A stretch of 64,000 nt of DNA from NCBI GenBank assembly GCA_965246855.1, contig CBDFFP010000006.1:305541-369540 (forward strand), read 5' to 3'. Of the stretch, positions 53,944 through 63,354 are shown piece after piece. The DNA comes from UBA1952 sp965246855. GTDB taxonomy: Bacteria; Bacteroidota; Bacteroidia; Chitinophagales; Chitinophagaceae. The translations under genes and the position numbers were made by a program. The notes below the pieces were generated by a model. It saw only the letters and a program-made list of their open reading frames with translations, searched no databases and had not been told where the DNA came from. Numbering within the stretch: position 1 is the first letter of the stretch; each line of letters begins with the position of its first letter.

Positions 53944-55062
53944 GTGCATCAACTGATTGATACCCCGAAAGCTTTAGAGAATGCGATAGCGCAACTGTCG
54001 GTAGCGTCTTCCATTGCCTTTGATTTAGAGTTTGACTCCAACATGCGGCGCTATGGCGTTACGCTGGGATTGATTCAGATTGCGGTGCCGGGAAAATGCT
54101 TTCTGATAGACCCGCTGGCCGGCTTGGATTTGAATCCCGTTTGGGATGTGCTTCAAAACCCGCGCATTCTGAAAGGCGTGCATTCTCCCGGCGAAGACCT
54201 GCGCTTGCTGCATTCGCTGGGCTGCTTCCCGTCTTCTCTTTGGGACACGGAGATTTCGGCCCGGTTGCTGAACTATGAGCGGACGTCTGTCAGTGCAATG
54301 TTGGAGGAAAAACTGGGCGTGGTGCTTTCGGGCGGGCAACAGCGCAGCAACTGGCTGGCGCGCCCGCTGACGGCTGCTCAACAAGTTTACGCCGCTGCTG
54401 ATGCGCTCCACCTTTTTGACCTGAAAGCAGTGCTGGATGCGGAATTGCAGGAAAAAGATTTGTGGGATTTTGCGCAGGACGAACAAGCCTTTCTAAGCGC
54501 GCAACGCTTCCTTCGTCCGGAGCGGGATAGTTTTCTGAAATCCGCCGACGAACACCACTTCTCGCCGTGGCAGCAGCATGTGCTGAACGCGCTTCTTGCT
54601 ACCCGCGACGCGATTGCGCAACAGCGGGCACGACCTACTTTCCACATCGCCGACGAAAAGATTTTCCGGGAATTGGTGCAGAACGGAGGGGATGCAGAAA
54701 CGATTCTTCCAGACAGCATTTCCCCAGCCTTTCGTAACGAACAAGCGGTGAACAAACTGTTGCGTGCTTACCAAAAAGCAGTGGAAGAAGCAACCGCGCA
54801 AAACCTTTCCACCGCCAAACCGAGGCGAAAGCATTTTCCCACCGCCGAGCGGGAGCAAAGCAAGCGCAGTTTTGAAACGGTACAGACGGCACTGGCGGCC
54901 CGCTACGGAATCTTTGCGGCGCGCTTCCTGCTCAGCAATGCGGCAGTAAGCGATTTGCTGGACGGGAAAAAGACGTTGCGCACGCTGGGCAGCGCCTACC
55001 GGCAACAGGTGATTTTGGATTTAGCAGCAGAGACAGGAATTGATCTGAGGCTGTATCAGTAA
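53944..55062 (+). CDS. rnd: Ribonuclease D
   Basis: A 3'-5' exoribonuclease acting on tRNA and other structured RNA 3' ends. The DEDD exonuclease domain is clear: IAFDLEFDSNMRRYGVTLGL (Asp-x-Glu), LKGVHSPGEDLRLLHSLGCF, LWDTEISARLLNY, then QQRSNWLARPLTAAQQVYAA ADALHLFDL with the last Asp. An HRDC-like domain follows (WQQHVLNALLATRDAIAQQR) and a long C-terminal helical part. GTG 53944 is chosen, giving VHQLIDTPKALENAIAQLSV; an earlier GTG at 53893 would add 17 residues without conservation. About 372 aa, normal for the family. Confidence 0.88.
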   Translation: MHQLIDTPKALENAIAQLSVASSIAFDLEFDSNMRRYGVTLGLIQIAVPGKCFLIDPLAGLDLNPVWDVLQNPRILKGVHSPGEDLRLLHSLGCFPSSLWDTEISARLLNYERTSVSAMLEEKLGVVLSGGQQRSNWLARPLTAAQQVYAAADALHLFDLKAVLDAELQEKDLWDFAQDEQAFLSAQRFLRPERDSFLKSADEHHFSPWQQHVLNALLATRDAIAQQRARPTFHIADEKIFRELVQNGGDAETILPDSISPAFRNEQAVNKLLRAYQKAVEEATAQNLSTAKPRRKHFPTAEREQSKRSFETVQTALAARYGIFAARFLLSNAAVSDLLDGKKTLRTLGSAYRQQVILDLAAETGIDLRLYQ

Positions 55063-55078
55063 ACCCGGAAATCCATTT

Positions 55079-55798
55079 CTATTCACACACGCCATCCGGC
55101 GTACACGTCGGGCCTTCGGTAACGCTCAGCTTTGTTTGTGGATGCTGCGCTTTCCATTCGGCGAAGGCTTTTTCCAACGACTGCTGCATGGCCGCGGGCG
55201 GCTGTGCGCCGGAGATTCCATACTTCCGGTTCAGCACAAAAAACGGCACGCCCGTGATGTTCAGCGTTTCGGCTTCGGCGATGTCGGCGCGCACGGCAGC
55301 GGCGTATTTTTCTTCTGTAAAAGCAGCCTGCAACGCCTTTTCTTCCAGACCCGCTGTTATGCCCAAACGGGTGAGCGTTTCGCGGTCGGCAATGTTTTTC
55401 CCGTCCATAAAAAACGCGCGGAAAAGCGTTTCTTCCATTTCATTTCCACGGCCTTTCTCCTCCGCATATTGCAAGAGTCGGTGCGCGTCAAACGAGTTGG
55501 CGGGGACAGCCTTTTCCAAGTGGTATTCCAATCCGGCGGCAGCGGCCATTTGCGTGGCGTGAGCGAACATGCCTTGCACCTGCGCGTCGCTGATGCCTTT
55601 GTGAACCGCCATGTGCGCAGCCAGTGTTTTATCCGGCGCGGTGGACGCATTGGGGTCTAGCTGAAAGCTTTTCCACACAATTTCCAACTGGTCGCGTTGC
55701 GGAAACTGCGCCAGTGCTTTCTCAAAATGTCGTTTGCCAATAAAGCAAAACGGACACACCACATCGCTCCAGATTTCTACGGTCATTTTTGGTTTCAT
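55079..55798 (-). CDS. DsbA family oxidoreductase (FrnE-like)
   Basis: A thioredoxin-fold protein of about 239 aa. MTVEIWSDVVCPFCFIGKRH carries the CPFC active site. A helical insertion domain follows, then the cis-proline region NITGVPFFVLNRKYGISGAQ, and a C-terminal cysteine pair TCTPDGVCE, a feature of FrnE proteins that form an extra disulfide. FrnE enzymes are thiol-disulfide isomerase-like and linked to oxidative stress. ATG 55798 is preferred; an earlier in-frame ATG (55903) would add a signal-like helix (LLFPILSLCFLGFEQQTVAA), which, if used, would make it periplasmic. Confidence 0.88.
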   Translation of the reverse strand: MKPKMTVEIWSDVVCPFCFIGKRHFEKALAQFPQRDQLEIVWKSFQLDPNASTAPDKTLAAHMAVHKGISDAQVQGMFAHATQMAAAAGLEYHLEKAVPANSFDAHRLLQYAEEKGRGNEMEETLFRAFFMDGKNIADRETLTRLGITAGLEEKALQAAFTEEKYAAAVRADIAEAETLNITGVPFFVLNRKYGISGAQPPAAMQQSLEKAFAEWKAQHPQTKLSVTEGPTCTPDGVCE

Positions 55799-55957
55799 TG
55801 TCTGCAAATTAGGTTGTTGCGCGGCGACGGTCTGTTGCTCAAATCCCAAAAAGCAAAGGCTCAGGATTGGGAAAAGCAGCCTTTGCAAACGGTGCGGTAT
55901 CATTTTTTAAAGAAAGGCAGAAGCAACAAAACTTTCCCCTAAAAAGTTCCCTTAAAA

Positions 55958-56353
55958 ATGAGAAAACCCTTCGGCGCAAAAGCGCACTGCCTCATAGATT
56001 ACGGTTTCGCTGCCCTGCAAATTGTGCTTCCCAAAGTGCTGGGCCTGAACAAGAAAACCACTGAGCGTTCGCAGATGTTGGGCATCAGTGTACTTGCGTA
56101 CAGCGTCCTCACTAAATCGTCGGTAGCCCTGAAACACGCGATTCCTTTTAAGGTCCACAAATGGCTGGATGTCGCGTCGCTGGCCACGCTGGCGCTCACC
56201 ACATTGGCCCCGGACGTGCGCAAAGACAAAAAAGCCCTGGCTTTTCAGCTCGGCTTGCTGGCACTTGGCGCAACCGCTGTAACGCTCACTGACTGGAATG
56301 ATGATATTAGTGGTAAAGCGGGCTGGGAAACAGTAGTGACGGAGACGGATTGA
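55958..56353 (+). CDS. Small membrane protein of unknown function (SPW-repeat-like shape)
   Basis: A 131-aa protein: MRKPFGAKAHCLIDYGFAAL, with hydrophobic segments at about 12-26 (LIDYGFAALQIVLPKV), 42-56 (MLGISVLAYSVLTKSS), 70-86 (WLDVASLATLALTTLAP) and 96-112 (ALAFQLGLLALGATAVTL). The start HCLIDYGFA and the W-x-D between helices resemble small four-helix 'SPW'-type membrane proteins, but I cannot assign a family. It is the last gene before the helicase-methylase pair, with a 150-nt gap that shows no obvious terminator. Confidence 0.65.
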   Translation: MRKPFGAKAHCLIDYGFAALQIVLPKVLGLNKKTTERSQMLGISVLAYSVLTKSSVALKHAIPFKVHKWLDVASLATLALTTLAPDVRKDKKALAFQLGLLALGATAVTLTDWNDDISGKAGWETVVTETD

Positions 56354-56503
56354 GCATGACTTAGCGCGTCTGTTTTTTAGAACCGGGTTTGAAAAGAAGT
56401 GAGGGAGAGAAAGCGAGCAGATGTTTTTCCCAGAAGGAAAGCAAGATTTCCTTTTTGAAGACTATCTTGGCTTTTTCCGTCCAGAAGAACATCTTTTTCA
56501 ACA

Positions 56504-59500
56504 TTGAGCACCCGATTTTTTACCAACCGCGAAGGCAATACGCTGCTTCAAAAGTTCAAGGGAGTTTTCGCTGACCGCGATGGTCTTTTTGCTTTTCATG
56601 CCGTAACCGGTTTTTTTCGGTCTTCCGGCTATTTTGCCATTCGCGAGCAATTGCTCCGGTTGGGCGAAGTGAAAATCCTTGTGGGCATTGAAGCCGACAA
56701 GCTGAGTGCAGAGGCTAAGCGTCGGGGGATGCTGTATTTCGCCGACCCGGAACGCCTGAAAGATGAATTCCTGAAAGCCGCGCGAAAGGATATTTCCGAA
56801 GCGGGTTACACGCAGGAAATTGAAGGGGGCATCCTGCATTTTCTACAGGATATTGTGGAAGGGAAAATTCAGATTCGCGTTCACAAAAGCAAGAAACTGC
56901 ACGCCAAAATCTACATTTTCCTGCCCCAAAATTTCACGCCGCACAACACGGGTTACGTCATCACCGGCAGCAGCAATCTTACGGGCAGCGGACTGGGTAT
57001 TGATGACCGTTCCAACTTTGAATTCAACGTCGGCCTCAGCGATTATGAAGACGTTGCCTTTGCCGAAAAAGAGTTTGAGGCGCTGTGGGAAGAAGGCGAG
57101 GAGCTTCTACCCGACGACGCGCAACGGATGGTAGCGGGCACACACATTGGTCAGCTTTTTACGCCTTTTGAAATCTACATCAAGCTGCTTATTGAGTTTT
57201 TTGGAAAGAACATTATCTACGACCCGGAAACGGTGGGCGATCTGCCGAAAAATTTCAAGAAGCTTTCGTACCAGGTAGATGCCGTGAATCAAGGCTATCA
57301 GATGCTGGAACGCTATGGTGGCTTTATGCTGGCCGACGTGGTGGGATTGGGCAAAACAGTAATTGCCGCAATGGTAGCCAAGCGCGTGCGCATCGCCAAT
57401 GGCCCGACCACCAAGATTCTGGTAGTCTATCCGCCGCATCTGGCCAAAAACTGGAAAGACACTTTTAAGCAGTTTGGGCTGGACAAAGACACTAAATACG
57501 TGAGCAGCGGCAGCCTACACAAAGTGCTGCAAAAAGACAGCGAAGACTACTGGCCGGTAGAGGATTACGACTTGATTCTGGTGGACGAGGCGCACAAATT
57601 CCGAAACCACAAGTCGGACATGTTCAACAAGCTACAGCTTATCTGCAAAGCGCCGCGCGCTGTGGAAGGCGGGCTGCCAGGGCGGCAAAAAAAGATTGTG
57701 CTGATTTCAGCCACACCGCTCAACAACCGGCCCGAAGACATCTACTATCAGCTTCAGCTTTTCCTCAACAAAACCCGCAGCCAGCACCCCATTACCAATT
57801 TGCAGGCCTTTTTCGCGCCGCGTATCCGGCAATACAAAGAGTTGCTTGCGGCCTCGCGACTATCGGGCAGTCCCAACTTAGATGCGCTCCGCCGCATCTA
57901 CAGCGACGTGCGCACCAAAGTACTGGAACCGATTACCGTGCGCCGCACCCGCCGCGACCTGAAGAACTATCCCGACTACCTCAAAGACCTGCAAGAGCAA
58001 GGCATTGAGTTCCCCGAAATTGACGACCCGCTCAGCGCGCAATACCACATGAATCCGGGGCTGGAAACCTTGTTTGTGCAAACGATTGACGCGCTGGTAA
58101 ACCACCTTTCTTACGCCCGCTATCAGGCCATTGCGTATCTGCACCCGGAAATTCAAGACCGTTATTACACACAGGCCCAAACGATTTCGCGGGCGCTGGC
58201 CTACATCATGATGACCGGGCTTGTGAAACGACTGGAAAGCTCTTTTGCGGCATTTCGCGTTTCGCTCGGCAGGTTTAAAACGGCTACTGAGCGCATGATT
58301 GCGCAGTATGAGCGCGGCAAAGTGTTTGTGGCCCCAAAGTTGCGCGTAAACGAGTTGATGGACGAAGGCGTGGACGAAGACGAAATTGAAGAGCGCATCT
58401 ACCGGCTGAGCGAAGAAGACCCTTCCAACCAGGTATTTACGCCCGCCGATTTTTCACCGGAATTTATTGACGGACTGCGCGCCGATTTGGCCATTATCTC
58501 TCCGCTTTGCGAGGCTTGGGAAGCCGTGAAAGAAGACCCGAAATGGGAAGAGTTTAAAAAGTTGCTTCAACATGTGGTGCTGCGGAAAGACCAAAACCCG
58601 ACGGGGCAACTCATCATCTTTACCGAAAGCCGCGAAACGCAGGCGTACCTCGCTGCGCGGATGAAAGAAGAAGGCTATCACCGCCTCCTGAGCATTGACG
58701 CGGCCAACCGGAAAGCCCATCAGACGGTCATTCAGGAGAATTTTGACGCCAATTACAGCGGCCCGTGGAAGCACGATATAGACTTCCTTATCACCACCGA
58801 AGTGTTGGCCGAAGGCGTGAACCTGCACCGCGCCAATGTGCTTATCAATTATGACACGCCGTGGAACGCTACGCGGTTGATGCAGCGGCTGGGCCGCATC
58901 AACCGCATCGGTTCTAAAAATACGGTGCGCTCGTGGAGCTTTTATCCCAGCCGGCAGAGCGACGATCTTATCCGGCTTTACAACAACGCTTTTATCAAGC
59001 TGCAAGGATTTCACAGTGCTTATGGCGAAGACAGCCGCATCTACACGCCCGAGGAAGTGCTGGAAGAAGTGAAGCTCCACATCAAAGGGCTGCCGGAAGA
59101 GGAAGACAAACGCCTGAAATACTTGGAGTTTATCCGCCGCTACAAAGCGGAAAACGAAGCTGAGTTTAAGCGTATCAGCAGGTTACCGCTGCGCGCCCGC
59201 ACGGCCCGCAACGCCACCGTAAAGAAAGGCATGGCGGGCGGCTCGCTGGTGTTTTTAAAGAACGATTACAAAATGGAGTTTTACCGGGTGAGCGCTGCCG
59301 GCGGGCCGGAGCCGCTGAATTTTATTGAAGCCGCACCCTTGTTTGAAGCCCGGCGCAACGAGCTTCCGGAAGCCATGCCGCCGCATCACCATAGTCAGAT
59401 TGCAGCAGCTACGCAACGCTTTGCCGAAGAGCTGCTCACTCAAAGCACGGAAACACTTACCGGTAGCGGCGCAGATGCCCAGACAAGCCGCGCCCAGAAA

Positions 59501-59812
59501 TTTATCCGGCAGTTGCGCGCCGAAGCAAAGGACGAAAAGCTCCTGGCGGTGCTGAACGGCCTTTATGAACTGTTGGAAACCGGCACGTACACCAACCTCG
59601 CTGCCGAAATCAATACCGTGCGCCTCAAAGACGAGAAAGAGCAGATTAACCGGCAAAAAGCCTATGCCTTGCTGGCGACGCTTTCGGTGAAATACCGGCA
59701 GGAAGACGACGACGAAAACGACCCGGACAACGACTACAGTACGCACCTGCCCGACGGTGCTGCCGAAGAGCCGAGGATTATTATCTCGGAGAGCTTTCTT
59801 TCAGAAGAATAA
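56504..59812 (+). CDS. Phospholipase D-like domain plus SNF2-type helicase
   Basis: An 1102-aa protein. Residues about 1-190 are a PLD-type nuclease fold with one HxK motif (LHAKIYIF, about 131-138) and SSNLTGSGL. Residues about 250-500 are a SNF2/SF2 ATPase: Walker A MLADVVGLGKTVIAAM (about 277-292), DEAH-type VDEAHKFRNHKSDM, motif III ISATPLNNRPED. The helicase C-terminal half is in LIIFTESRETQAYLAARMKE, FLITTEVLAEGVNLHRANVL and MQRLGRINRIGS. Such PLD-helicases occur in DNA-defence islands next to adenine methylases, reminiscent of DISARM's drmD/drmC functions in one chain. TTG 56504 gives the conserved MSTRFFTNREGNTLLQKF start. It is followed after 53 nt by the Eco57I methylase and is very likely cotranscribed. 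Confidence 0.88.
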   Translation: MSTRFFTNREGNTLLQKFKGVFADRDGLFAFHAVTGFFRSSGYFAIREQLLRLGEVKILVGIEADKLSAEAKRRGMLYFADPERLKDEFLKAARKDISEAGYTQEIEGGILHFLQDIVEGKIQIRVHKSKKLHAKIYIFLPQNFTPHNTGYVITGSSNLTGSGLGIDDRSNFEFNVGLSDYEDVAFAEKEFEALWEEGEELLPDDAQRMVAGTHIGQLFTPFEIYIKLLIEFFGKNIIYDPETVGDLPKNFKKLSYQVDAVNQGYQMLERYGGFMLADVVGLGKTVIAAMVAKRVRIANGPTTKILVVYPPHLAKNWKDTFKQFGLDKDTKYVSSGSLHKVLQKDSEDYWPVEDYDLILVDEAHKFRNHKSDMFNKLQLICKAPRAVEGGLPGRQKKIVLISATPLNNRPEDIYYQLQLFLNKTRSQHPITNLQAFFAPRIRQYKELLAASRLSGSPNLDALRRIYSDVRTKVLEPITVRRTRRDLKNYPDYLKDLQEQGIEFPEIDDPLSAQYHMNPGLETLFVQTIDALVNHLSYARYQAIAYLHPEIQDRYYTQAQTISRALAYIMMTGLVKRLESSFAAFRVSLGRFKTATERMIAQYERGKVFVAPKLRVNELMDEGVDEDEIEERIYRLSEEDPSNQVFTPADFSPEFIDGLRADLAIISPLCEAWEAVKEDPKWEEFKKLLQHVVLRKDQNPTGQLIIFTESRETQAYLAARMKEEGYHRLLSIDAANRKAHQTVIQENFDANYSGPWKHDIDFLITTEVLAEGVNLHRANVLINYDTPWNATRLMQRLGRINRIGSKNTVRSWSFYPSRQSDDLIRLYNNAFIKLQGFHSAYGEDSRIYTPEEVLEEVKLHIKGLPEEEDKRLKYLEFIRRYKAENEAEFKRISRLPLRARTARNATVKKGMAGGSLVFLKNDYKMEFYRVSAAGGPEPLNFIEAAPLFEARRNELPEAMPPHHHSQIAAATQRFAEELLTQSTETLTGSGADAQTSRAQKFIRQLRAEAKDEKLLAVLNGLYELLETGTYTNLAAEINTVRLKDEKEQINRQKAYALLATLSVKYRQEDDDENDPDNDYSTHLPDGAAEEPRIIISESFLSEE

Positions 59813-59865
59813 AACTCTTTCCCCCAAAAAGCCGAATCATCCAAAACCCTAAATAAATTGCGCCC

Positions 59866-62800
59866 ATGACCGCCCCGCAACTCAAAAACATTCTGGAAGC
59901 GCCCTACAACCGCGCCGACTGGCAACAAGTATTGCGGGAGCATTTTGGCGTTCAAAAGCTGGCCGCCAACCCAGAAGCCACGCACGACGTTTCGGGCCTG
60001 AAAAAAGACCTTGCAACCAGCGCCTGCGAACTGGGCGTATTGGAGACCGCCGAGAAAAACGGCAGCCGCCTCATTGGCATCTACGAGGTGCAGGTGGCTC
60101 CGCGCGTGCAGCTCCACCGCAACCGCGTGGGTCTGCGCGAACTGCTGGGAAGGGTGATTCGCGACACGGTGGACGGCGCGCTCATCGTGTTTGTACAGGG
60201 CGAGAAATGGCGCTTCTCCTATGTGAGCGAGGTGTATATCCGCGACGAAAACGGCGCTCGGAAACAAAAGAAAACCGACCCGCGCCGCTACACTTACCTT
60301 TTGGGCAGAGGCGAGCGCGCCCGCACGGCTACCGACCGCTTCCTGCGCCTGAACACGCCCGCGCCGGGCCAGCTTGCCCTGCAAACCGGCATTACGCTGG
60401 ACGCGCTGGAAGCGGCTTTCAACGTAGAAAAGCTTTCCAAAAGCTTTTTTGATACCTACCGTTCCCACTACGACAAATTTGTGCTGTACCTCACCGGCGA
60501 AGACCGAAAGGGAACCAAAGTGGGAACGCCCGCACCAGCCCTGCGCTCGGCCTTTAACGGCAGCGAGAAAGCGGCGCGCGACTTTGTGAAAAAGCTCCTG
60601 GGCCGCATTGTGTTTCTGTATTTTCTGGAAAAGAAAGGCTGGCTGGGCGTACCCGAAGGACAACCTTACGGCAAGGGCGACGAAGATTTTCTGCACCGCC
60701 TTTTCCGGGAATTTAAAGCGCAGGACGCTTTTTATGTGGCTGCGCTGGCACCGCTGTTTTTTGAAACGCTGAACCAGAAACGCGCGGGCGATTTCTTTAA
60801 AACAGACCCGGCGCTTTTTGAAAACCCAAGCTGGAGCCGTCTTAAAATCCCCTACCTAAACGGCGGTCTTTTTGAGCCGGACACCGACGACAAAAGGCTG
60901 GAAATCGTTTTCCCGAAAGAATACTTCGGGGCGCTTTTCCAGTTTTTTGACCAGTACAACTTTACGGTGTACGAAGACAGCCCGGAAGAGCACACCGTGG
61001 CCGTGGACCCGGAAATGCTGGGCCACATCTTTGAAAACCTCTTGGAGGACAACAAAGACAAAGGCGCTTTCTACACGCCGAAGGAGATTGTGCATTACAT
61101 GTGTCAGGAAAGCCTGATTGCCTACCTCACGACGCGCATCAAAGCCGATGCGGAAGCGCAAAAAGGCATTGAGCTGTTTCTCCGCGAAGGCGTTGAAAGA
61201 GGTATTATGCCGCATACCGAAGACCTGCTGCTGGCCCTGCGCGAGGTGAAGATTTGCGACCCAGCCATTGGCTCCGGCGCGTTCCCCATGGGGCTGCTGA
61301 TGGAGATTCTGCACGCTGTGGAAGTGTTGTGGAGCGCCGCGCCCGACACGGCGGCGTGCATCTGGAACATCAGCGCTACCGAGTGGCAACCAGCGCTGGT
61401 GAAGGCCGCTATCATCCAGCACAGCATTTATGGCGTGGACATTGAGCAGGGCGCGGTGGACATTGCGCGGCTCCGCTTTTGGCTGAGTTTGGTGGTGGAC
61501 GAGGACGAGCCGCAACCGCTGCCCAACTTGGACTACAAGATTATGGTGGGCAATTCGCTGCTTTCCAAATACGACGGGCAGGTGATAGACATTGACTGGG
61601 AAGTGAAAATTGACGGCGCGTTTACGGAAGAGCGGGAAAAGATGAAGTTGTTGCAGAAAGGCGTAGAAGAAAAGCTGGCCTTGCTGTTCCGGAAACAGGG
61701 CGATTATTTTGACTACGACGGCAATAAGCAGCTCTTGCAGGAAGAAATCCGCAATTTGAAGATAGATGTGCTGTTGGCGCAGCTTCAGTTGAGCAAGTAC
61801 AAGGCCGACCAGGACAAGGCGACGCAGGGAAGCATTTTTGGTGCAACTGTGAGCCGCGCAGCGCAGAAAAAAGCGGCGGAAGCCGTGGCGCAGGTGAATG
61901 GCTTTGCCGCCACGATGAGCAAGCTGAAAACGCTGAAAGGCACGCGCGCACCGCTGCATTATTTTGACTGGAAGCTAGACTTCCCGGAAGTGATGAACGA
62001 GAAAGTGGCGGAGACGGTGGGGTTTGATATTGTAATTGGGAATCCGCCGTATATCCAGCTACAAAACGACGGCGGCAAACTCGCAAAAATGTATGAGGGA
62101 GCGAAATATGAAACTTTTGAGCGGACAGGCGACATCTATTCTCTTTTTTACGAAAAAGGCTGGCAGATACTCAAAAAATCTGGCCACTTGATTTTCATTA
62201 CGTCCAATAAATGGATGCGGGCGGGATATGGCGAAAGCACGCGGAAGTTTTTTGCGGAGAAAACAGACCCGATTCTTTTGGTTGATTTTGCGGGACAGAA
62301 GATATTTGAATCTGCAACGGTTGATACCAATATTTTGCTGTTCTCCAAGGATAAAAACCGACAGCAAACGAAGGCCTGCACGGTGAAAGAAAAGGTGCCA
62401 GGAAAAATGAGCGATTATATTGAACAACACACCACCCAAAGCGCATTCCACAACAGCGATAGCTGGGTAATCCTAAGCGAGATAGAACAACGCATCAAGG
62501 CCAAAATTGAAGCCGTTGGAACGCCGCTTAAAGATTGGGATATAAACATCTATAGGGGGGTGTTGACGGGCTACAATGAAGCGTTTATCGTTAACGGGGC
62601 GAAGCGTGCCGAACTAATTGCCGAAGACCCTAAATCTGCCGAAATTATACGACCGATTCTCAGAGGGCGCGATATCAAGCGTTACGGCTATGAATTTGCG
62701 GATTTATGGATAATTGCAACTTTCCCCAGCCTCAAGATTGACATTGAGAAGTATCCAGCAATAAAACGGCATCTGCTAACTTTTGGGCTTGATAGACTTA

Positions 62801-63354
62801 AGCAAACCGGAGAACCCGGTGCGCGTAAGAAAACCAACAACAAATGGTATGAAACGCAAGACAGTATAGGTTATTGGGAGGATTTTGAGCGGCAGAAAAT
62901 TGTCTATCCAGATATTATGAGGATGCCAAAGAATGAAGCCGCGTTTAACCAATATCCTTATCTCCTGTTGGACAATGAGTGCTTTTGCGTAGAAGCGACA
63001 AACTTCATGATAGTAGGAAAAGACTTAGAATCAGTATTCTTATTTCTAACTTCAGAAGTGGGATTCTACGTTTTTTCGCGTTTTTATTCTGGCCCGCAGT
63101 TTGACGCTACTGGCTTTAGGTACAAAAAAGCTTACTTAGAGCTGACATACATTCCCAAGCCTAATGAAGTTCAAAAGGCAGAACTGAAGAAAATTCTTTT
63201 AGACATTAATAATGAAAGTGCCTTTTCTACGGAAGAAGTATGGTATAAGATAATTGGTTTGACGAAAGCAGAGGTGAGTTTCATCAAATCGTACAAACAG
63301 AGTCTTTTAGACCAAGTCGCCAATAGCCAAGATTTCATCATCGGTGAGATCTAA
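59866..63354 (+). CDS. Eco57I-type adenine DNA methylase / restriction protein with TaqI-like specificity domain
   Basis: A 1162-aa protein. The SAM motif is VKICDPAIGSGAFPMGLLME (about 462-481); the catalytic motif IV is VIGNPPYIQLQNDGGK (about residue 726). Between them lies an insertion with acidic VDEDEPQPLPNLDY and coiled-coil parts. The C-terminal target-recognition part (about 740-1162) holds FITSNKWMRAGYGE, IRPILRGRDIKRYGYEFADL and YIPKPNEVQKAELKKILLDI. It methylates adenine, probably to mark self DNA for the upstream helicase-nuclease. The first two-thirds is GC-rich, the recognition part is clearly more AT-rich, which suggests exchange of that part. A second copy of the recognition part lies inverted downstream and overlaps its last 48 bp. 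Confidence 0.9.
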   Translation: MTAPQLKNILEAPYNRADWQQVLREHFGVQKLAANPEATHDVSGLKKDLATSACELGVLETAEKNGSRLIGIYEVQVAPRVQLHRNRVGLRELLGRVIRDTVDGALIVFVQGEKWRFSYVSEVYIRDENGARKQKKTDPRRYTYLLGRGERARTATDRFLRLNTPAPGQLALQTGITLDALEAAFNVEKLSKSFFDTYRSHYDKFVLYLTGEDRKGTKVGTPAPALRSAFNGSEKAARDFVKKLLGRIVFLYFLEKKGWLGVPEGQPYGKGDEDFLHRLFREFKAQDAFYVAALAPLFFETLNQKRAGDFFKTDPALFENPSWSRLKIPYLNGGLFEPDTDDKRLEIVFPKEYFGALFQFFDQYNFTVYEDSPEEHTVAVDPEMLGHIFENLLEDNKDKGAFYTPKEIVHYMCQESLIAYLTTRIKADAEAQKGIELFLREGVERGIMPHTEDLLLALREVKICDPAIGSGAFPMGLLMEILHAVEVLWSAAPDTAACIWNISATEWQPALVKAAIIQHSIYGVDIEQGAVDIARLRFWLSLVVDEDEPQPLPNLDYKIMVGNSLLSKYDGQVIDIDWEVKIDGAFTEEREKMKLLQKGVEEKLALLFRKQGDYFDYDGNKQLLQEEIRNLKIDVLLAQLQLSKYKADQDKATQGSIFGATVSRAAQKKAAEAVAQVNGFAATMSKLKTLKGTRAPLHYFDWKLDFPEVMNEKVAETVGFDIVIGNPPYIQLQNDGGKLAKMYEGAKYETFERTGDIYSLFYEKGWQILKKSGHLIFITSNKWMRAGYGESTRKFFAEKTDPILLVDFAGQKIFESATVDTNILLFSKDKNRQQTKACTVKEKVPGKMSDYIEQHTTQSAFHNSDSWVILSEIEQRIKAKIEAVGTPLKDWDINIYRGVLTGYNEAFIVNGAKRAELIAEDPKSAEIIRPILRGRDIKRYGYEFADLWIIATFPSLKIDIEKYPAIKRHLLTFGLDRLKQTGEPGARKKTNNKWYETQDSIGYWEDFERQKIVYPDIMRMPKNEAAFNQYPYLLLDNECFCVEATNFMIVGKDLESVFLFLTSEVGFYVFSRFYSGPQFDATGFRYKKAYLELTYIPKPNEVQKAELKKILLDINNESAFSTEEVWYKIIGLTKAEVSFIKSYKQSLLDQVANSQDFIIGEI

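Noticed and set aside
56420..56506. 28-codon frame ending at the helicase start
   Set aside because: Too short and without similarity; the TTG at 56504 already gives the full conserved N-terminus of the helicase.
59734..60696. Minus-strand open frame across the helicase-methylase junction
   Set aside because: Antisense shadow of two clearly coding genes on the plus strand.
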